Shown one piece after another: positions 9,476 to 24,229 of a stretch of 64,000 nucleotides of DNA. Position 1 is the stretch's first letter. Each line of letters starts with the position of its first letter. The position numbers and the translations under genes are program-made. Below the pieces are notes generated by a model. That model did no database searches, was not told the DNA's origin, and worked only from the letters and a program-made list of their open reading frames with translations. Origin of the DNA: Mycobacterium heckeshornense (GTDB lineage Bacteria > Actinomycetota > Actinomycetes > Mycobacteriales > Mycobacteriaceae). Location of the stretch: contig NZ_AP024237.1 of the NCBI RefSeq assembly GCF_016592155.1, forward strand, positions 4,464,001 to 4,528,000, written 5' to 3'.

Positions 9476-10147
9476 GTGCACGAACCCCGAAGCCGTCTGG
9501 CCGCAGCCCGCCTCTATCTGTGCACCGACGCGCGCCGTGAGCGTGGTGACTTGGCTGAGTTCGCCGAGGCCGCGCTGGCCGGCGGGGTTGACATCATTCA
9601 GCTGCGGGACAAGGGGTCGGTGGGCGAGCAGCGGTTCGGCCCACTCGAAGCGCGCGGCGAGCTCGCGGCGCTGGAGATCCTCGCCGACATCGCCCGCCGG
9701 CACGCGGCCCTGGTCGCGGTCAACGATCGCGCCGATATCGCCCGCGCCGCCGGTGCCGACGTGCTGCACCTGGGCCAAAACGACCTGCCGCTGGCGGTGG
9801 CGCGCGAGATCGTGGGTCCCCGGACGCTGATCGGCCGGTCCACGCACGGCGCCGAACAGGTCGCCGCCGCGGTCGCCGACGACGTCGACTACTTCTGCGT
9901 CGGCCCCTGCTGGCCCACCCCCACCAAGCCGGGCCGCCCGGCGCCGGGCCTGCAGCTGGTGCGCGCCGCCGCCGAATTGGCCGGCGAGAAGCCGTGGTTC
10001 GCCATCGGTGGCATCGACACGCTGCGGCTGCCGCAGGTGCTCGAGGCCGGCGCCCGCCGGGTCGTGGTGGCACGGGCCATCACGGCGGCCGACGACCCGA
10101 AGGCCGCGGCGAGAAAGCTCAGTTCGGCGCTTGCAGCAGCGCGCTGA
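9476..10147 (+). CDS. thiE: Thiamine-phosphate synthase ThiE
   Basis: A 223-residue TIM-barrel enzyme joining HMP-pyrophosphate and thiazole phosphate to thiamine phosphate. Visible motifs: QLRDKG (substrate-binding Lys), [20 protein letters not shown] (Asp of the Mg site), the [11 protein letters not shown] phosphate loop and AIGGID. The GTG start follows a TAGCGT box by 6 nt, so the message is probably leaderless and escapes the TPP riboswitch that controls the divergent thiO operon. It overlaps the convergent mutT3 by 29 bp. Confidence 0.95.
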   Translation: MHEPRSRLAAARLYLCTDARRERGDLAEFAEAALAGGVDIIQLRDKGSVGEQRFGPLEARGELAALEILADIARRHAALVAVNDRADIARAAGADVLHLGQNDLPLAVAREIVGPRTLIGRSTHGAEQVAAAVADDVDYFCVGPCWPTPTKPGRPAPGLQLVRAAAELAGEKPWFAIGGIDTLRLPQVLEAGARRVVVARAITAADDPKAAARKLSSALAAAR

Positions 10148-10751
10148 TCCGGTTGCTCAGCTGCGAGGGCGCCTGATCCGGCGGGCCCGGCATGCACCAG
10201 ACGAACACCCCGGCCTCGACCTCCACCGTGCACGGCAGCCGTAGCCGCCGCTCGTCGGTGGCGTGCAGCGGCACGGTGGCCGGGGCGGTGCGCAGCCGCT
10301 GCCAGCTGGCGGCGAAACCGGGATGCAACGGCAGGTCGGCCACCTCGTCTTCGGCAACCCAGCGCAGCTCGGTGCTTTCGCCGTTGGGGACCGCGGTCAG
10401 CAACTCGGCCGCGTCGGCCACGACGGTGGTGTAGGTCCAGTGGGCTCCGCGGGCCCCGAAAACCTCGGCGGTGACCACCACGCCGCGCACCGCGAGGCGT
10501 TCGGTGGGCAGGCCCGCCTCCTCGCAGGCCTCCCGAACCGCGGTCTGCTCCGGGGTTTCATGGCTGTCGCGGGCGCCGCCGGGCAGACCCCAGGTGCCGC
10601 CTTGGTGGCTCCACCACGCCCGGTGCTGGAGCAGCACGGCGGGGGTGCCGTCGGGGCGCGGTGCGCGCAGCAGCAGACCCGCCGCACCGTAGCGACCCCA
10701 GTAGCGGGCGCCGCTGTCGGAGATCACCCATCCGTCACCGTCGCCGCGCAC
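10119..10751 (-). CDS. mutT3: Nudix hydrolase MutT3
   Basis: About 210 residues of a Nudix hydrolase. The Nudix box is complete: [21 protein letters not shown] with the terminal AG (GX5EX7REUXEEXGU form). Related mycobacterial proteins hydrolyse oxidised or other nucleoside diphosphate derivatives. An upstream ATG at 10829 is in frame, but GTG 10751 lies 6 nt after a TATCCT box and immediately precedes the conserved RGDGDGW start of the orthologue, so I prefer it. Convergent overlap with thiE. Confidence 0.88.
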   Translation of the reverse strand: MRGDGDGWVISDSGARYWGRYGAAGLLLRAPRPDGTPAVLLQHRAWWSHQGGTWGLPGGARDSHETPEQTAVREACEEAGLPTERLAVRGVVVTAEVFGARGAHWTYTTVVADAAELLTAVPNGESTELRWVAEDEVADLPLHPGFAASWQRLRTAPATVPLHATDERRLRLPCTVEVEAGVFVWCMPGPPDQAPSQLSNRISALLQAPN

Positions 10752-10757
10752 GCGTTC

Positions 10758-10763
10758 AGGATA
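10758..10763 (-). promoter_or_regulatory. -10 box TATCCT for mutT3 (leaderless)
   Basis: The hexamer ends 6 nt before the GTG at 10751; it decides the start against the in-frame ATG at 10829. Confidence 0.45.
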
Positions 10764-10933
10764 GGTGCCCGCCCGGCGACGATGCGTCCCGCGGCGCCGG
10801 AGGAAGCAGCAGCCGGCCGGACACGACATAAATGCAAGGCACGCGGCCGACCACGAGGGCTCTTAGAATTCGCTTATAGAGTTCGTTCGGTGCATGGTGC
10901 GGACGGCGGAAAGATGATGAGGTCCGAACAGAC

Positions 10934-12279
10934 GTGACCGTGGAGTTGGCGCACCCGTCGACCGAGCCGTTGGGGTCACGGTCGCCGACCGAACCGGCTC
11001 ACCCCCGTTGGTGGTTCATCGCGACCACACCGGGGCGCATCCTCACCATCGGCATCATCTTGGCGGCGCTCGGCGGGGCCAGCGCATTCGCCACCTCCAC
11101 CACCATCAACCACCGCCAGCAGGCGCTGTCCACCGTGCTCAACCACACCGAGCCGCTGGCGTTCGCCGCCGGCCGGCTCTACACCACGCTGTCGGTGGCC
11201 GATGCCGCAGCCGCGACCGCATTCATCGCCCAAGCCGAGCCGCGCACCGTACGTCAGCGCTACGAGCAGGCGATCACCGACGCCGCGGTGGCGGTGACCC
11301 GAGCCTCGAGCGGGCTGACCGACGAGCCACTGGGCAAGTGCGGTCGCACCGAGTCGGCGGTGTTGATGCTTGGCAGAATCAACGCCGAACTGGCGGTCTA
11401 CACCGGGCTGATCGAGATCGCGCGCACCAATAACCGGGCGGGCAACCCGGTCGGCGCGTCGTATCTGTCGGAGGCCTCGGCGTTGATGCAGTCGACGATT
11501 CTGCCCGACGCGCAATGCCTTTACCAGGCGACCTCGGCGCGGGTGGATACCGAAACCACCGCCTCAACCCAGATCCCCGCGCCGGTGATCCTGGTTGTCG
11601 CCACCACGATCGTCTTTGGTGCGTATGCACACCGCTGGCTGGCCCGGCGCACCAGACGGCGGATCAACCCCGGTCTGGTGGTGGGCGCGCTCGCGATCCT
11701 AGTTATGGTGGTTTGGGTGGGGACGGCGCTGACGATTTCCACGACCGGCAGCCGCAGCGCGAAAGACACTGCGGCAGAATCACTTAAGACAATCACGAAC
11801 CTCGCGATCACCGCCCAGCAGGCGCGCGCCGACGAAACCCTGGCGCTGATCCGGCGCGGCGACGAAGAGGTCCGCAAACAGTCCTTCTACCAACGCATCG
11901 ACAGCATGCATCAGCAGCTCGCGCAGTATCTGTCGCGACCCGATGCCGTCGACCGAAGCGACCTGCAAGGCGCCGACCAGTTGCTGGACCGGTGGCGGCA
12001 GGCCAACGAGCGGATCAACTCCTACATCGCTGTGGGCAACTACCGGGCCGCCACCGAGGTGGCGCTGGGCCACGGCGAAGACGACTCCACCCCCGCGTTC
12101 GACAAGCTCGACGAGGCGCTGGGCAAGACCATGCAGCAGAGTCGCGAGCAACTGCGCACCGACATCCTCAATGCGCGCCGCGGATTGTCCGGCGCCACGG
12201 TGGGCGCCGTGGTGCTGAGCCTGGGGGCCGCGATCGCGGTCGCCCTGGGTCTGTGGCCCCGGCTGAACGAGTACCGGTG

Positions 12280-12280
<1 letters not shown>
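10934..12280 (+). CDS. glnX: Membrane sensor GlnX (Rv0412c family)
   Basis: A 448-residue membrane protein with four membrane spans by inspection: about 30-50 (GRILTIGIILAALGGASAF), 215-232 (PAPVILVVATTIVFGAYA), 247-268 (LVVGALAILVMVVWVGTAL) and near the C-terminus (VGAVVLSLGAAIAVALGLW), with two helical extracytoplasmic domains between them. In M. tuberculosis, GlnX works with GlnH to signal aspartate/glutamate availability to PknG. It overlaps glnH (TGATG), which overlaps pknG, so the three form one operon. Residues about 136-145 (GKCGRTESAV) look like an insertion relative to the M. tuberculosis protein as I recall it, adding a cysteine to the first outer domain. The start is GTG. Confidence 0.9.
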
Positions 12281-15506
<3,226 letters not shown>

Positions 15507-15527
15507 CGTCCGCGGGCGCACGGCTGG

Positions 15528-17420
15528 TCAGGTTGCCAGCAGCTTGACGACCTGATCGTTGCCGTAATCGGTGACGTAAATGCTGCCGTCCCTGTCCACC
15601 GCGACGCCCTCGGTGTAGCTGAGGTCGGGGACCTGGAGCACGACCTGCTTGGTCGCGCCCGCGGTCAACCTCAACACCCGGCTGCCGTCGGTGACGTAGA
15701 GGCTGTCCGACGCATCCACCGCCAACCCGGACGGATCCTTCAGGCCGGTGAACGGCAGCACGGTCTGACGGGTGTCGCCCGCCGCCAACTTCAGCACGCG
15801 ATTGTTGCCGGTGTCGGCGACGTAGACGCTGCCCTCCTTGTCCACCGCGACACCCTTGGGACGCTCGAGGTCGGCGAACGGCAGCACCGTCTGAGCGGAC
15901 GACCCCGCCGCCAACTTCACCACCCGATCGTTGCCGGTATCCACGACGTACACGCTGCCCGACGCATCCACCGCCAAGCCCTCCGGCCGGTTGAGGCCGG
16001 TGAACGGCAGCACGGTCTGGCTGCCGGCGCCGGCCGGCAGCTTGACCACCCGATCGTTGTCGGTGTCGCCGACGTAGACGCTGGCGTCCTTGTCCACCGC
16101 CAATCCGTACGGTTCCTTCAGCCCGGTGAACGGCAGCACGGTCTGTGTCGTCGACCCGGAGGCCAGCTTCATCACCCGATCGTTTTCGACGTTGGAAACA
16201 TAGACGCTGCCCGCCGAATCGACCGCCACACCCTGTGGTCCGGTCAAACCGGTGAACGGTAGCACCGTCTTTCGATAAGCGGTCGGTGCGGGTTTGGTCG
16301 GCCCGGACGCCTGGGTGGACAGGTTCGAGGCGAGCCGCCACACCACGATGCCGGCGGCGGTCAAAACCAGCACCGCCACCACCGCGATGGCCAGGGGCAG
16401 CAGCTTCGAGCGCCGCCAGGCCGGCGCGGTGTACTCATCCGGGTAGGAATCGGCGTAGAAGTCGGGGTAGGAGTCGGCGTAGGACTCCGGGTAGGAATCC
16501 AGGTCGGGCTGCTGCTCAGCGGGACGGTCCGGCGGGCGCCGTCGCGCGACCATCGCGGCGAGGTCACTGGCCCGGCCCACCATGGTGGGCTGGTCGCCAA
16601 GGGTTTGCGCCGAAAGCGCATCGCGGGCGGCACGCACAAGGTCGCCGGCGGTAGCGAACCTGTGCCGTGGATCCTTCGCCATCCCGCGCGCGATCACCGC
16701 GTCGAAGCGTGGTGAAATAGCTTGTGGCCGTATGCGACTCGGCTTCGGCGGTGCCGCGGTCAGATGCGCCTTGATGACCTGGCCCACGGTGGCCGCAGCC
16801 GGGAATGGCCGCTCTCCGGTGAGCAGCTCGCTCAGCACGCAGGCAAGCGAATACACGTCTGCGCGGCTGCTGGGCCGCTGGTTGTCGAATCGCTCGGGCG
16901 CCGTGTAGGCATAGGTGCCCGCGGTGGGGCGCGGTGCGCTCAGCTCCGGGTCGGCGACGCCGAAGCCGAGCAGGTAGGCGGCATCGTCGGTGACCAGGAT
17001 GTTCTCCGGCCTGACATCGCGATGGATCAGACGATGACCGCGCGCCGCATCCAGGGCCGCGGCGACCTGCTCGATCATCGCCACCGCCCGCTCGGGGTTC
17101 ACCGGCCCGAACGTCGCCAGCAGCGACCACAGCGTCTGGCCCGCAATCAACGGTGCGGCGACGTAGCACACGCCGCCGACCTCACCCCAATCCCGGATCT
17201 GTAGGACATGGGGTTCAGCCAGCCGGGCGACGATGGGCATCTCGGCGGCGAACCGCTGGCGGTCCACGGCGGGAGGCAACAGGGTAAGCGCGACCGGGTG
17301 GTCGTCCGCCGTGTCGAGGGCGTCGTAGAGACGGCCCACACCGGTCTGGCCGACTATCGCCCGTATCCGGTAGCGCCCGAATCGCGTCCCGATCCGTTCG
17401 TCAGCTGACGGCTCACCCAT
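15528..17420 (-). CDS. PknD-like receptor with predicted inactive kinase domain and NHL propeller
   Basis: A 630-residue protein with an N-terminal Hanks-type kinase fold (about 10-270), a cytosolic linker, one transmembrane helix (about 339-362) and an extracellular six-unit NHL beta-propeller (about 380-630; repeats such as [20 protein letters not shown]). This is the PknD architecture. Catalytic residues are altered: the VAIK lysine is Thr46 (VALTLLP), the DFG aspartate is Gly152 (LLGFGVAD), and HRDxKPEN has Arg in place of Lys (HRDVRPEN), while Asp135 and the APE motif remain. I infer a pseudokinase receptor. It overlaps ackA by 8 bp as the last gene of fgd1-pta-ackA. In M. tuberculosis, pknG and ackA are adjacent without it. 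Confidence 0.88.
   Translation of the reverse strand: MGEPSADERIGTRFGRYRIRAIVGQTGVGRLYDALDTADDHPVALTLLPPAVDRQRFAAEMPIVARLAEPHVLQIRDWGEVGGVCYVAAPLIAGQTLWSLLATFGPVNPERAVAMIEQVAAALDAARGHRLIHRDVRPENILVTDDAAYLLGFGVADPELSAPRPTAGTYAYTAPERFDNQRPSSRADVYSLACVLSELLTGERPFPAAATVGQVIKAHLTAAPPKPSRIRPQAISPRFDAVIARGMAKDPRHRFATAGDLVRAARDALSAQTLGDQPTMVGRASDLAAMVARRRPPDRPAEQQPDLDSYPESYADSYPDFYADSYPDEYTAPAWRRSKLLPLAIAVVAVLVLTAAGIVVWRLASNLSTQASGPTKPAPTAYRKTVLPFTGLTGPQGVAVDSAGSVYVSNVENDRVMKLASGSTTQTVLPFTGLKEPYGLAVDKDASVYVGDTDNDRVVKLPAGAGSQTVLPFTGLNRPEGLAVDASGSVYVVDTGNDRVVKLAAGSSAQTVLPFADLERPKGVAVDKEGSVYVADTGNNRVLKLAAGDTRQTVLPFTGLKDPSGLAVDASDSLYVTDGSRVLRLTAGATKQVVLQVPDLSYTEGVAVDRDGSIYVTDYGNDQVVKLLAT
16432..16506 (-). 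repeat. Tandem Tyr/Asp/Pro repeat in the kinase-receptor linker
   Basis: Residues about 305-330 of the PknD-like protein repeat a [20 protein letters not shown] pattern, encoded by near-identical DNA units (gggtaggaatcggcgtag and variants). It lies in the cytosolic juxtamembrane linker, acidic and tyrosine-rich, and is the sort of sequence prone to length variation. Confidence 0.7.
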
Positions 17421-18579
17421 CGTGTGCCCTTGTCTCGATTGCGATTAGGCAGTCGCGGGCGATGGCCAGCTCTTCGTTGGTGGGGACTACCAGCACCGTG
17501 ACCGGCGAGTCGTCCGCGGAAATTCGGCGCGCGCCGGTGCCCGCGGTGGTGTTGCGGCGCTCATCGAGCTTGATGCCGAGGCCCGCCATCCCGCTCAGCG
17601 CGTCGCGGCGCACCGCCGCGGCGTTTTCACCGATGCCGGCGGTAAAGCTCACCACATCGGTGTGCCCCAGCACCGCGAGGTAGGCGCCGATGTACTTGCG
17701 CAACCGGTGGATGAACACGTCGTAGGCCAACTGTGCTGCGGTATCGCCGGATTCGATCATTTTACGCAATCGGCGAAAGTCGCGTTCGCCGGCGATTCCG
17801 AGCACGCCGGAGCGGTGGTTGAGCATCGACTCGATCTCACCGACTTCCATGCTCGCCGTTCGCCACAGATAGCTGACGATGCCGGGGTCGATGTCACCGC
17901 TGCGGGTGCCCATCACCAGACCCTCCATCGGAGTCAACCCCATCGACGTGTCGACCGGCCGACCACCGGCAATTGCCGATGCCGAGGAACCGTTACCCAG
18001 ATGCAGCACAATCTGATTCAGGGCAGTTAACGGCTTACCCAAGAAGGCAGCGGCCTGCTCGCTGACGTATTGGTGTGACATTCCATGGAACCCGTAGCGC
18101 CGGATCTGCCATTTCTCGGCGAGCTTTTGGTCAATGGCATACGTCGCGGCGGCGACGGGCAGGTCGTGAAAGAACGCGGTGTCGAACACGGCCACATGCG
18201 GCACCCCGGGCAGCATCCTGCGCGCGACCTCGATCCCCTGCATCGCGGGCGGGTTGTGTAGCGGCGCCAACGGCGCCAACTCCGTGAGCCTGGCCACCAG
18301 CTCGTCGTCGACGACGGTGGGACGATAAAACCTCGTGCCGCCGTGCACCACCCGGTGGCCGACTGCGGCCAGGCCGCAGGTCTTCAGGTCGATCCCGGAC
18401 TCTGCGAACCGGTCGAACACGCAACGCAGCGCCGCGTCATGGTCGGCGACCGGCGACGAGGGCTCCCCGATCTGCTCGACGATGCCACCCTCTCGGGATC
18501 TTCCTGAAACAGGCTCCAACAGTTGGTATTTCAGCGAAGACGAGCCGGCGTTGATCACCAGCACTACAGGCTCAGCCAT
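17413..18579 (-). CDS. ackA: Acetate kinase AckA
   Basis: A 388-residue ASKHA-fold enzyme converting acetyl phosphate and ADP to acetate and ATP, and the reverse. Signatures: [15 protein letters not shown] at the N-terminus, HRVVHGG, the [12 protein letters not shown] loop and LHLGNGSS with [10 protein letters not shown]. Overlaps pta by 8 bp upstream and the PknD-like gene by 8 bp downstream, so it sits in the middle of a tight operon. With Pta it interconverts acetyl-CoA and acetate. Confidence 0.97.
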   Translation of the reverse strand: MAEPVVLVINAGSSSLKYQLLEPVSGRSREGGIVEQIGEPSSPVADHDAALRCVFDRFAESGIDLKTCGLAAVGHRVVHGGTRFYRPTVVDDELVARLTELAPLAPLHNPPAMQGIEVARRMLPGVPHVAVFDTAFFHDLPVAAATYAIDQKLAEKWQIRRYGFHGMSHQYVSEQAAAFLGKPLTALNQIVLHLGNGSSASAIAGGRPVDTSMGLTPMEGLVMGTRSGDIDPGIVSYLWRTASMEVGEIESMLNHRSGVLGIAGERDFRRLRKMIESGDTAAQLAYDVFIHRLRKYIGAYLAVLGHTDVVSFTAGIGENAAAVRRDALSGMAGLGIKLDERRNTTAGTGARRISADDSPVTVLVVPTNEELAIARDCLIAIETRAHDG

Positions 18580-20647
18580 GTGTTTGTTGCGCCTGGATCG
18601 CGGTGATGGCCACGGTGTTGACGATGTCCTCGATCAGCGCACCGCGGGACAGGTCGTTGACCGGTTTGTTCAGCCCCTGCAGCACCGGACCGATCGCGAT
18701 GGCACCGGCGCTGCGCTGCACGGCCTTGTAGGTGTTGTTGCCCGTGTTGAGGTCGGGAAAGATCAACACGGTCGCACGGCCCGCGACCTGCGACTCGCGC
18801 ATCTTGGCTGCCGCCACCGACGGGTCCACCGCGGCGTCGTACTGGATCGGCCCCTCGACCAGCAGATCGGGCACCCGGCTTCGCACCAATTGCGTTGCGG
18901 CCCTGACTTTGTCAACGTCGGCGCCGGTGCCGGATTCGCCAGTGGAATACGACAGCATGGCGACCCGCGGTTCGATGCCGAACTGCCCGGCGGTGCGTGC
19001 GGAGCTGATCGCAATGTCGGCAAGCTGCTCGGGTGTCGGATCCGGCACGATCGCACAGTCCCCGTATACCAGCACGCGATCCGGTAGGCACATCAAGAAG
19101 ATGCTGGACACGGTGGACACGCCCGGCGCAGTCCGGATGATCTCGAAGGCCGGCCGCACGGTGTGCGCGGTGGTGTGCGCGGCACCTGACACCATGCCGT
19201 CGACATGACCGTTGTGGACAAGCATGGTGCCGAAATACGACACGTCGTGCATGATCTCGCGGGCGTGCTCGACGGTAACGCCTCTATCCTTGCGAAGCTC
19301 CGCGTACTGGGTGGCGAAGTGGTCGCACAACTCGCTGGCGTGGGGATCGACCACCGCGGTGTCGTCGATATCGACGCCGAGTTCAGCTGCCCGGGAACGG
19401 ATTCGGCTCTCGTCGCCGAGAATGGTCAGGTTGGCGATGCCGCGCTGTAGCACCCGCCCGGCGGCTTTGAGGATGCGATCGTCGTCGCCTTCGGGCAGCA
19501 CTATGTGCTTGCGGTCCGCGCGGGCCCGTTCGCGCAGCCGATAGGTGAACATCTGTGGCGTTGTTACCGTTGGTATCGGAATAGCCAGCTGCGCCAATAG
19601 ATCCGAGATATCGACGTGGCGCTCCATCAGCTGCAGCGCAGTGTCGATCTTGCGCTGTGAGCCGATTGTGACCCTGCCGCGTGCCGACGCCACCGCGCTG
19701 GCCGTGTCGAAAGTGCCGAGCTCAGTGGCGATCAGCGGCAGCCGAAGCCGAAGTCCGGCCACCAACGCCGCGATCGAGGGATGCAGCCCAAACCCGCCGT
19801 TGAGGATGATGCACGACAGTGACGGAAAGCCCTCGGCGGCATGGGCGCTGGCGACAGCCAGCACGACGTCAGAGCGGTCGCCGGGGGTGATCACTGCGGC
19901 GCTGTCGGAAAGTCGTTCCAGCACATGCTCGGCGATCATCCCGGCGACTACCACACCCATCACTTCGCGCCCCATCAGCGCGGGGTCACCGCTGAGCAGA
20001 CGTCCGTTCACAGCGCGCTGCAGATCGGCAACCGTGGGTGCCACCAGCAGCGGCTCGTCGGGCAGCACATAGGCCCGCGGGGTTGACCCGGCCGGCGTCT
20101 TGCTCAACCTTTCCTGGATGGCCTGAAGCTGCGCGGGTTCACAGCGGTTGGCCACCACCGCCACCGGGTGGGCACGCTGCTCGGCCAGCTCGGCGAGGCA
20201 CACCTCGACCACATGCGAGACGTCGTCGGCGCTGCGGCCCTTGGCCCGCACCACCAGCAGCACCGGCGCGCCGAGGTTGACCGCGATACGCGCGTTGACG
20301 GACAACTCCGCGGGGCTGGTGACGTCGGTGTAGTCGCTGCCGACGATCACCACCGCGTCGCACTGATCAGCCATGGCGTGGTAACGCTCGACGATGTCGG
20401 CGATCGCGGCGTCACGGTCGGCGTGTAGTTGCTGGTAGGTCACGCCGACACAGCGCTCATACGGCAAGCCGGCGCTGGCGTGCGCCAGCAACAGCTCGAG
20501 AATGTAGTCGCGATCTTCGCCGAGGCGCGTAATCGGCCGGAACACCCCGACTTTGGGCGCCGTCGCGGTCAGTCGGTGCAGTATCCCCAGTGCGATCGTC
20601 GACTTGCCGGTGTCGCCCTCCGGCGCGGCGATGTAGATGCTGGGCAT
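18572..20647 (-). CDS. pta: Phosphate acetyltransferase Pta (long form)
   Basis: A 691-residue, three-domain Pta: N-terminal P-loop domain ([14 protein letters not shown]), a DRTGG-type middle domain and the C-terminal catalytic PTA/PTB domain ([54 protein letters not shown]). It converts acetyl-CoA and phosphate to acetyl phosphate. It starts 6 bp after the fgd1 stop and overlaps ackA, so all three are probably co-transcribed. Confidence 0.97.
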   Translation of the reverse strand: MPSIYIAAPEGDTGKSTIALGILHRLTATAPKVGVFRPITRLGEDRDYILELLLAHASAGLPYERCVGVTYQQLHADRDAAIADIVERYHAMADQCDAVVIVGSDYTDVTSPAELSVNARIAVNLGAPVLLVVRAKGRSADDVSHVVEVCLAELAEQRAHPVAVVANRCEPAQLQAIQERLSKTPAGSTPRAYVLPDEPLLVAPTVADLQRAVNGRLLSGDPALMGREVMGVVVAGMIAEHVLERLSDSAAVITPGDRSDVVLAVASAHAAEGFPSLSCIILNGGFGLHPSIAALVAGLRLRLPLIATELGTFDTASAVASARGRVTIGSQRKIDTALQLMERHVDISDLLAQLAIPIPTVTTPQMFTYRLRERARADRKHIVLPEGDDDRILKAAGRVLQRGIANLTILGDESRIRSRAAELGVDIDDTAVVDPHASELCDHFATQYAELRKDRGVTVEHAREIMHDVSYFGTMLVHNGHVDGMVSGAAHTTAHTVRPAFEIIRTAPGVSTVSSIFLMCLPDRVLVYGDCAIVPDPTPEQLADIAISSARTAGQFGIEPRVAMLSYSTGESGTGADVDKVRAATQLVRSRVPDLLVEGPIQYDAAVDPSVAAAKMRESQVAGRATVLIFPDLNTGNNTYKAVQRSAGAIAIGPVLQGLNKPVNDLSRGALIEDIVNTVAITAIQAQQTHG

Positions 20648-20653
20648 GCCCGC

Positions 20654-21664
20654 TCAGGCCAGCCGCCGCAGCCTCGGCGCGAGATCTTTTTCGAACAGCC
20701 GCAGGAAACGCCGCTGATCGTGACCCGGCGCATGGAACACCAGGTGGTTGAGGCCGTAGTCGAGGTAGGCCCGGACCTTTTCAACCGCTTCGTCAGGATC
20801 CGAAGCGACGATCCAGCGCTTGGCGACCTGGTCGATCGGCAACGCGTCGGCCGCCTTCTCCATCTCGATCGGGTCGTCGATGCTGTGTTTTTGCTCGGCG
20901 GTCAGCGACAGCGGCGCCCAGAACCGGGTGTTCTCCAGCGCCAGCTCGGGATCGGGATCGTAGGAGATCTTGATCTCGATCATCTTGTCGATGTCGTCGA
21001 GGTTACGATCGGCCGCCCCGGCGCCCTCCCGCACGGCCGGGATCAACTTGTCCCGGTACAACTCCTCGCCTTTGCCGGAGGTGCAGATGAATCCGTCGCC
21101 GGCGCGGCCGGCGTATTTGGCCACCGCCGGGCCACCCGCGGCGATGTAGATCGGCACCCCGCCCTCGGGAACGTCGTAGATCGACGCGCCCTTGAGGTGG
21201 TAGTAGTCGCCGTCGAAGTCGACCCGGTCACCGCGCCACAGCTCGCGCATCAGCCGCACCGCTTCGCGCAGCCGGGCGAACCGCTCCTTGAACTGCGGCC
21301 AGGCGCCCTCGTAGCCGGTGGCGATCTCGTTCAGCGCCTCCCCGGTACCCACCCCGAGGAAAACCCGGCCCGGATACAGGCAGGCCATGGTGGCGAACGC
21401 CTGGGCGACGACGGCGGGATTGTACCGGAATGTCGGGGTGAGCACCGAGGTGCCCAGCTGGATGCGCTCGGTGCGCTCGCCGACCGCGGTCATCCACGAC
21501 AGCGAGAACGGGGCGTGCCCGCCCTTGTGCCGCCATGGCTGGAAGTGGTCGCTGACCGTGGCGCTGTCCATACCGTGCGCTTCGGCGGCGACCCCGAGCT
21601 CAACGAGCTCTCGCGGCCCGAATTGTTCCGCTGACGCCTTGTAACCGAGTTTGAGTTCAGCCAC
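20654..21664 (-). CDS. fgd1: F420-dependent glucose-6-phosphate dehydrogenase Fgd1
   Basis: A 336-residue luciferase-like TIM barrel that oxidises glucose 6-phosphate with coenzyme F420, supplying reduced F420 for mycobacterial reductases (including activation of nitroimidazoles). Active-site residues known from the M. tuberculosis enzyme are present: Asp39 and His40 in SDHFQPW, Trp44, and the Glu of GTGEALNE. The protein is near-identical in pattern to Rv0407. GTG start. First gene of the fgd1-pta-ackA-kinase chain. Confidence 0.97.
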   Translation of the reverse strand: MAELKLGYKASAEQFGPRELVELGVAAEAHGMDSATVSDHFQPWRHKGGHAPFSLSWMTAVGERTERIQLGTSVLTPTFRYNPAVVAQAFATMACLYPGRVFLGVGTGEALNEIATGYEGAWPQFKERFARLREAVRLMRELWRGDRVDFDGDYYHLKGASIYDVPEGGVPIYIAAGGPAVAKYAGRAGDGFICTSGKGEELYRDKLIPAVREGAGAADRNLDDIDKMIEIKISYDPDPELALENTRFWAPLSLTAEQKHSIDDPIEMEKAADALPIDQVAKRWIVASDPDEAVEKVRAYLDYGLNHLVFHAPGHDQRRFLRLFEKDLAPRLRRLA

Positions 21665-21713
21665 CCGTCTTTTCTACTCCCCTGCCTTCGGGTCAGCCGC
21701 TGCGCCTGCTGGC

Positions 21714-21719
21714 TAAGCT
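21714..21719 (+). promoter_or_regulatory. -10 box TAAGCT for the metallo-hydrolase gene (leaderless)
   Basis: Ends 7 nt before ATG 21727; no Shine-Dalgarno sequence is visible. Confidence 0.4.
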
Positions 21720-21726
21720 CGCGGAC

Positions 21727-22470
21727 ATGGCACCGGTGCTCCACGCCGTCACCGAGGCGGTGCACCTTGTGCAGGGGGAAGCGGTCAACTGGCTGGTCGT
21801 CCGCGACGACACCGGCGTCATGCTGATCGACTCGGGCTATCCCGGCGACCGCGGCGACGTGCTGGCCTCGCTGCGCCAACTCGGCCACGAGCCGCGCGAC
21901 GTGCGGGCGATCTTGCTGACGCACGCCCACGTCGACCACCTGGGCACGGCAATCTGGTTCGCCAAACAGCATGGCACCCCGGTGTATTGCCACGCTGATG
22001 AAGTGGGACACGCCAAACGCGAGTACCTGCAACAAGCCTCGCCGGTCGATGTCGCCTTGCGGGTGTGGCGGCCCCGCTGGGCGATGTGGGCCGCGCACGT
22101 GGTGCGCAACGGCGGCCTGATCCGCGACGGTATCCCGACCGTGCAACCGTTGACCACCGACATCGCCGCCCAGCTGCCCGGCCACCCGATGGCCATCCCC
22201 ACCCCGGGGCACACCAGCGGGCACTGCTCGTACGTGGTCGACGGGGTGCTGGCCAGCGGCGACGCCCTGGTCACCGGGCACCCGCTGTGCCGCCGCAGCG
22301 GTCCGCAAATGCTGCCGGCGGTGTTCAGCCACAACCCAGCCGACTGCGTCCGCAGCCTGGCCGCACTGGCGCTGCTGGAGACCGAGCTCCTGGCACCGGG
22401 GCACGGTGAGCTGTGGCGCGGCCCGATCCGGGAAGCCACCGAGCAGGCCGCCGCACTGGCCCGCGGGTGA
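21727..22470 (+). CDS. Metallo-beta-lactamase-fold hydrolase (Rv0406c family)
   Basis: A 247-residue MBL-fold protein: DSGYPGD strand, the metal motif LTHAHVDHLG (HxHxDH), TPGHTSGHCSYVVDG (third His) and a late LAPGHGELWRG His. The two-metal site is therefore complete. The family covers thioesterases, glyoxalase II and lactonases; the substrate is not evident. Diverges from fgd1 with 62 bp between starts, as in M. tuberculosis. Confidence 0.88.
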   Translation: MAPVLHAVTEAVHLVQGEAVNWLVVRDDTGVMLIDSGYPGDRGDVLASLRQLGHEPRDVRAILLTHAHVDHLGTAIWFAKQHGTPVYCHADEVGHAKREYLQQASPVDVALRVWRPRWAMWAAHVVRNGGLIRDGIPTVQPLTTDIAAQLPGHPMAIPTPGHTSGHCSYVVDGVLASGDALVTGHPLCRRSGPQMLPAVFSHNPADCVRSLAALALLETELLAPGHGELWRGPIREATEQAAALARG

Positions 22471-22581
22471 CAATCCGGTCACGCCTACTTCCCGGCAGCC
22501 GTTGGCGGCCGGCGCCGCCCGCCCGTGCTTGCGGATGCCGGCCCTAGCCGTCGAGCGCGACGCCCCGGGGTAGCCGGTCGC

Positions 22582-23079
22582 TCAGCGCAGCCACTTCTCG
22601 AACGCGATCGGATGAAACGGCCCCCAGGACGGTAGCGGCTCGTCGAGGCGGGTATAGCCGGCGGCGCGGTAGAGCGCCTCGGCCTCAGGCTGGCGGTTGC
22701 CGGTGATCAGGTACACCCGCCGATATCCGCGCGCCGCGGTCTGCGCCTCCAATTCGGCCAGCAGCGCCGCGGCGTAACCACGGCGGCGGTGCGCTCGGTC
22801 GGTCCAGATCCGCTTGAATTCCGCGGTGTGGGCGTCGTAGCGCCGAAATGCCCCACCGGTGACCGGGGCCCCGTCGAGCACACCGATTACCAGCCCGCCG
22901 TCGGGCGGTGCCAGCTCGGCAGCCGGCACCCGCAGCCAGCTCAGATGGGTCTGCGGCGTGCCGCCGTACCGTTGCGCGTATTCGGCGGCCAACTCGGTCA
23001 AGAGCGGTTGGGCCAGCGGGTCGTCCTGGTCGGCCGAGACGAAACGCAACTGGCTGGTCGCGCGCGGTGCAGACATCAT
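22582..23079 (-). CDS. GNAT-family N-acetyltransferase
   Basis: A 165-residue single GNAT domain. The acetyl-CoA-binding motif A reads IWTDRAHRRRGYAAALL (R/QxxGxG/A type), followed by motif B around YLITGNRQPEAEALYRAAGY. It starts with two ATG codons. The nearest gene on the same strand, the methyltransferase relic, lies 15 bp upstream. The acceptor substrate is unknown. Confidence 0.85.
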   Translation of the reverse strand: MMSAPRATSQLRFVSADQDDPLAQPLLTELAAEYAQRYGGTPQTHLSWLRVPAAELAPPDGGLVIGVLDGAPVTGGAFRRYDAHTAEFKRIWTDRAHRRRGYAAALLAELEAQTAARGYRRVYLITGNRQPEAEALYRAAGYTRLDEPLPSWGPFHPIAFEKWLR

Positions 23080-23094
23080 TGAACCGTTTAACGC

Positions 23095-24023
<929 letters not shown>

Positions 24024-24204
24024 CTCGCTCCCTCGACGCGTCACAGCGGCGCCACGTCGCCGCGACCGCCGCGCGCCGGCGTCCGGGCGCGCAGAACACC
24101 GACACACACACCACGTCGACACCCTGCCAGCCGGCACGCACCATGCCGTGACAGTACCTGCCACCTTGATCGCAGCCGCACGATGAATGTAAGTTCGTCG
24201 GCAA

Positions 24205-24218
24205 TGAATACCGATTCA
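24205..24218. promoter_or_regulatory. Candidate TetR operator TGAAT-ACCG-ATTCA
   Basis: A perfect inverted repeat with a 4-nt spacer lies 11 bp before the first gene of the SDR-FadE-FadE-TetR operon. Position and symmetry suit autoregulation by the TetR protein encoded at the operon end. Another TGAAT is at 24184-24188. Confidence 0.4.
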
Positions 24219-24229
24219 CCCGGGTACGT

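Noticed and set aside
22471..22581. Search for a terminator between the convergent MBL and GNAT genes
   Set aside because: Only generic GC-rich inverted repeats, with no strong hairpin or T-run.
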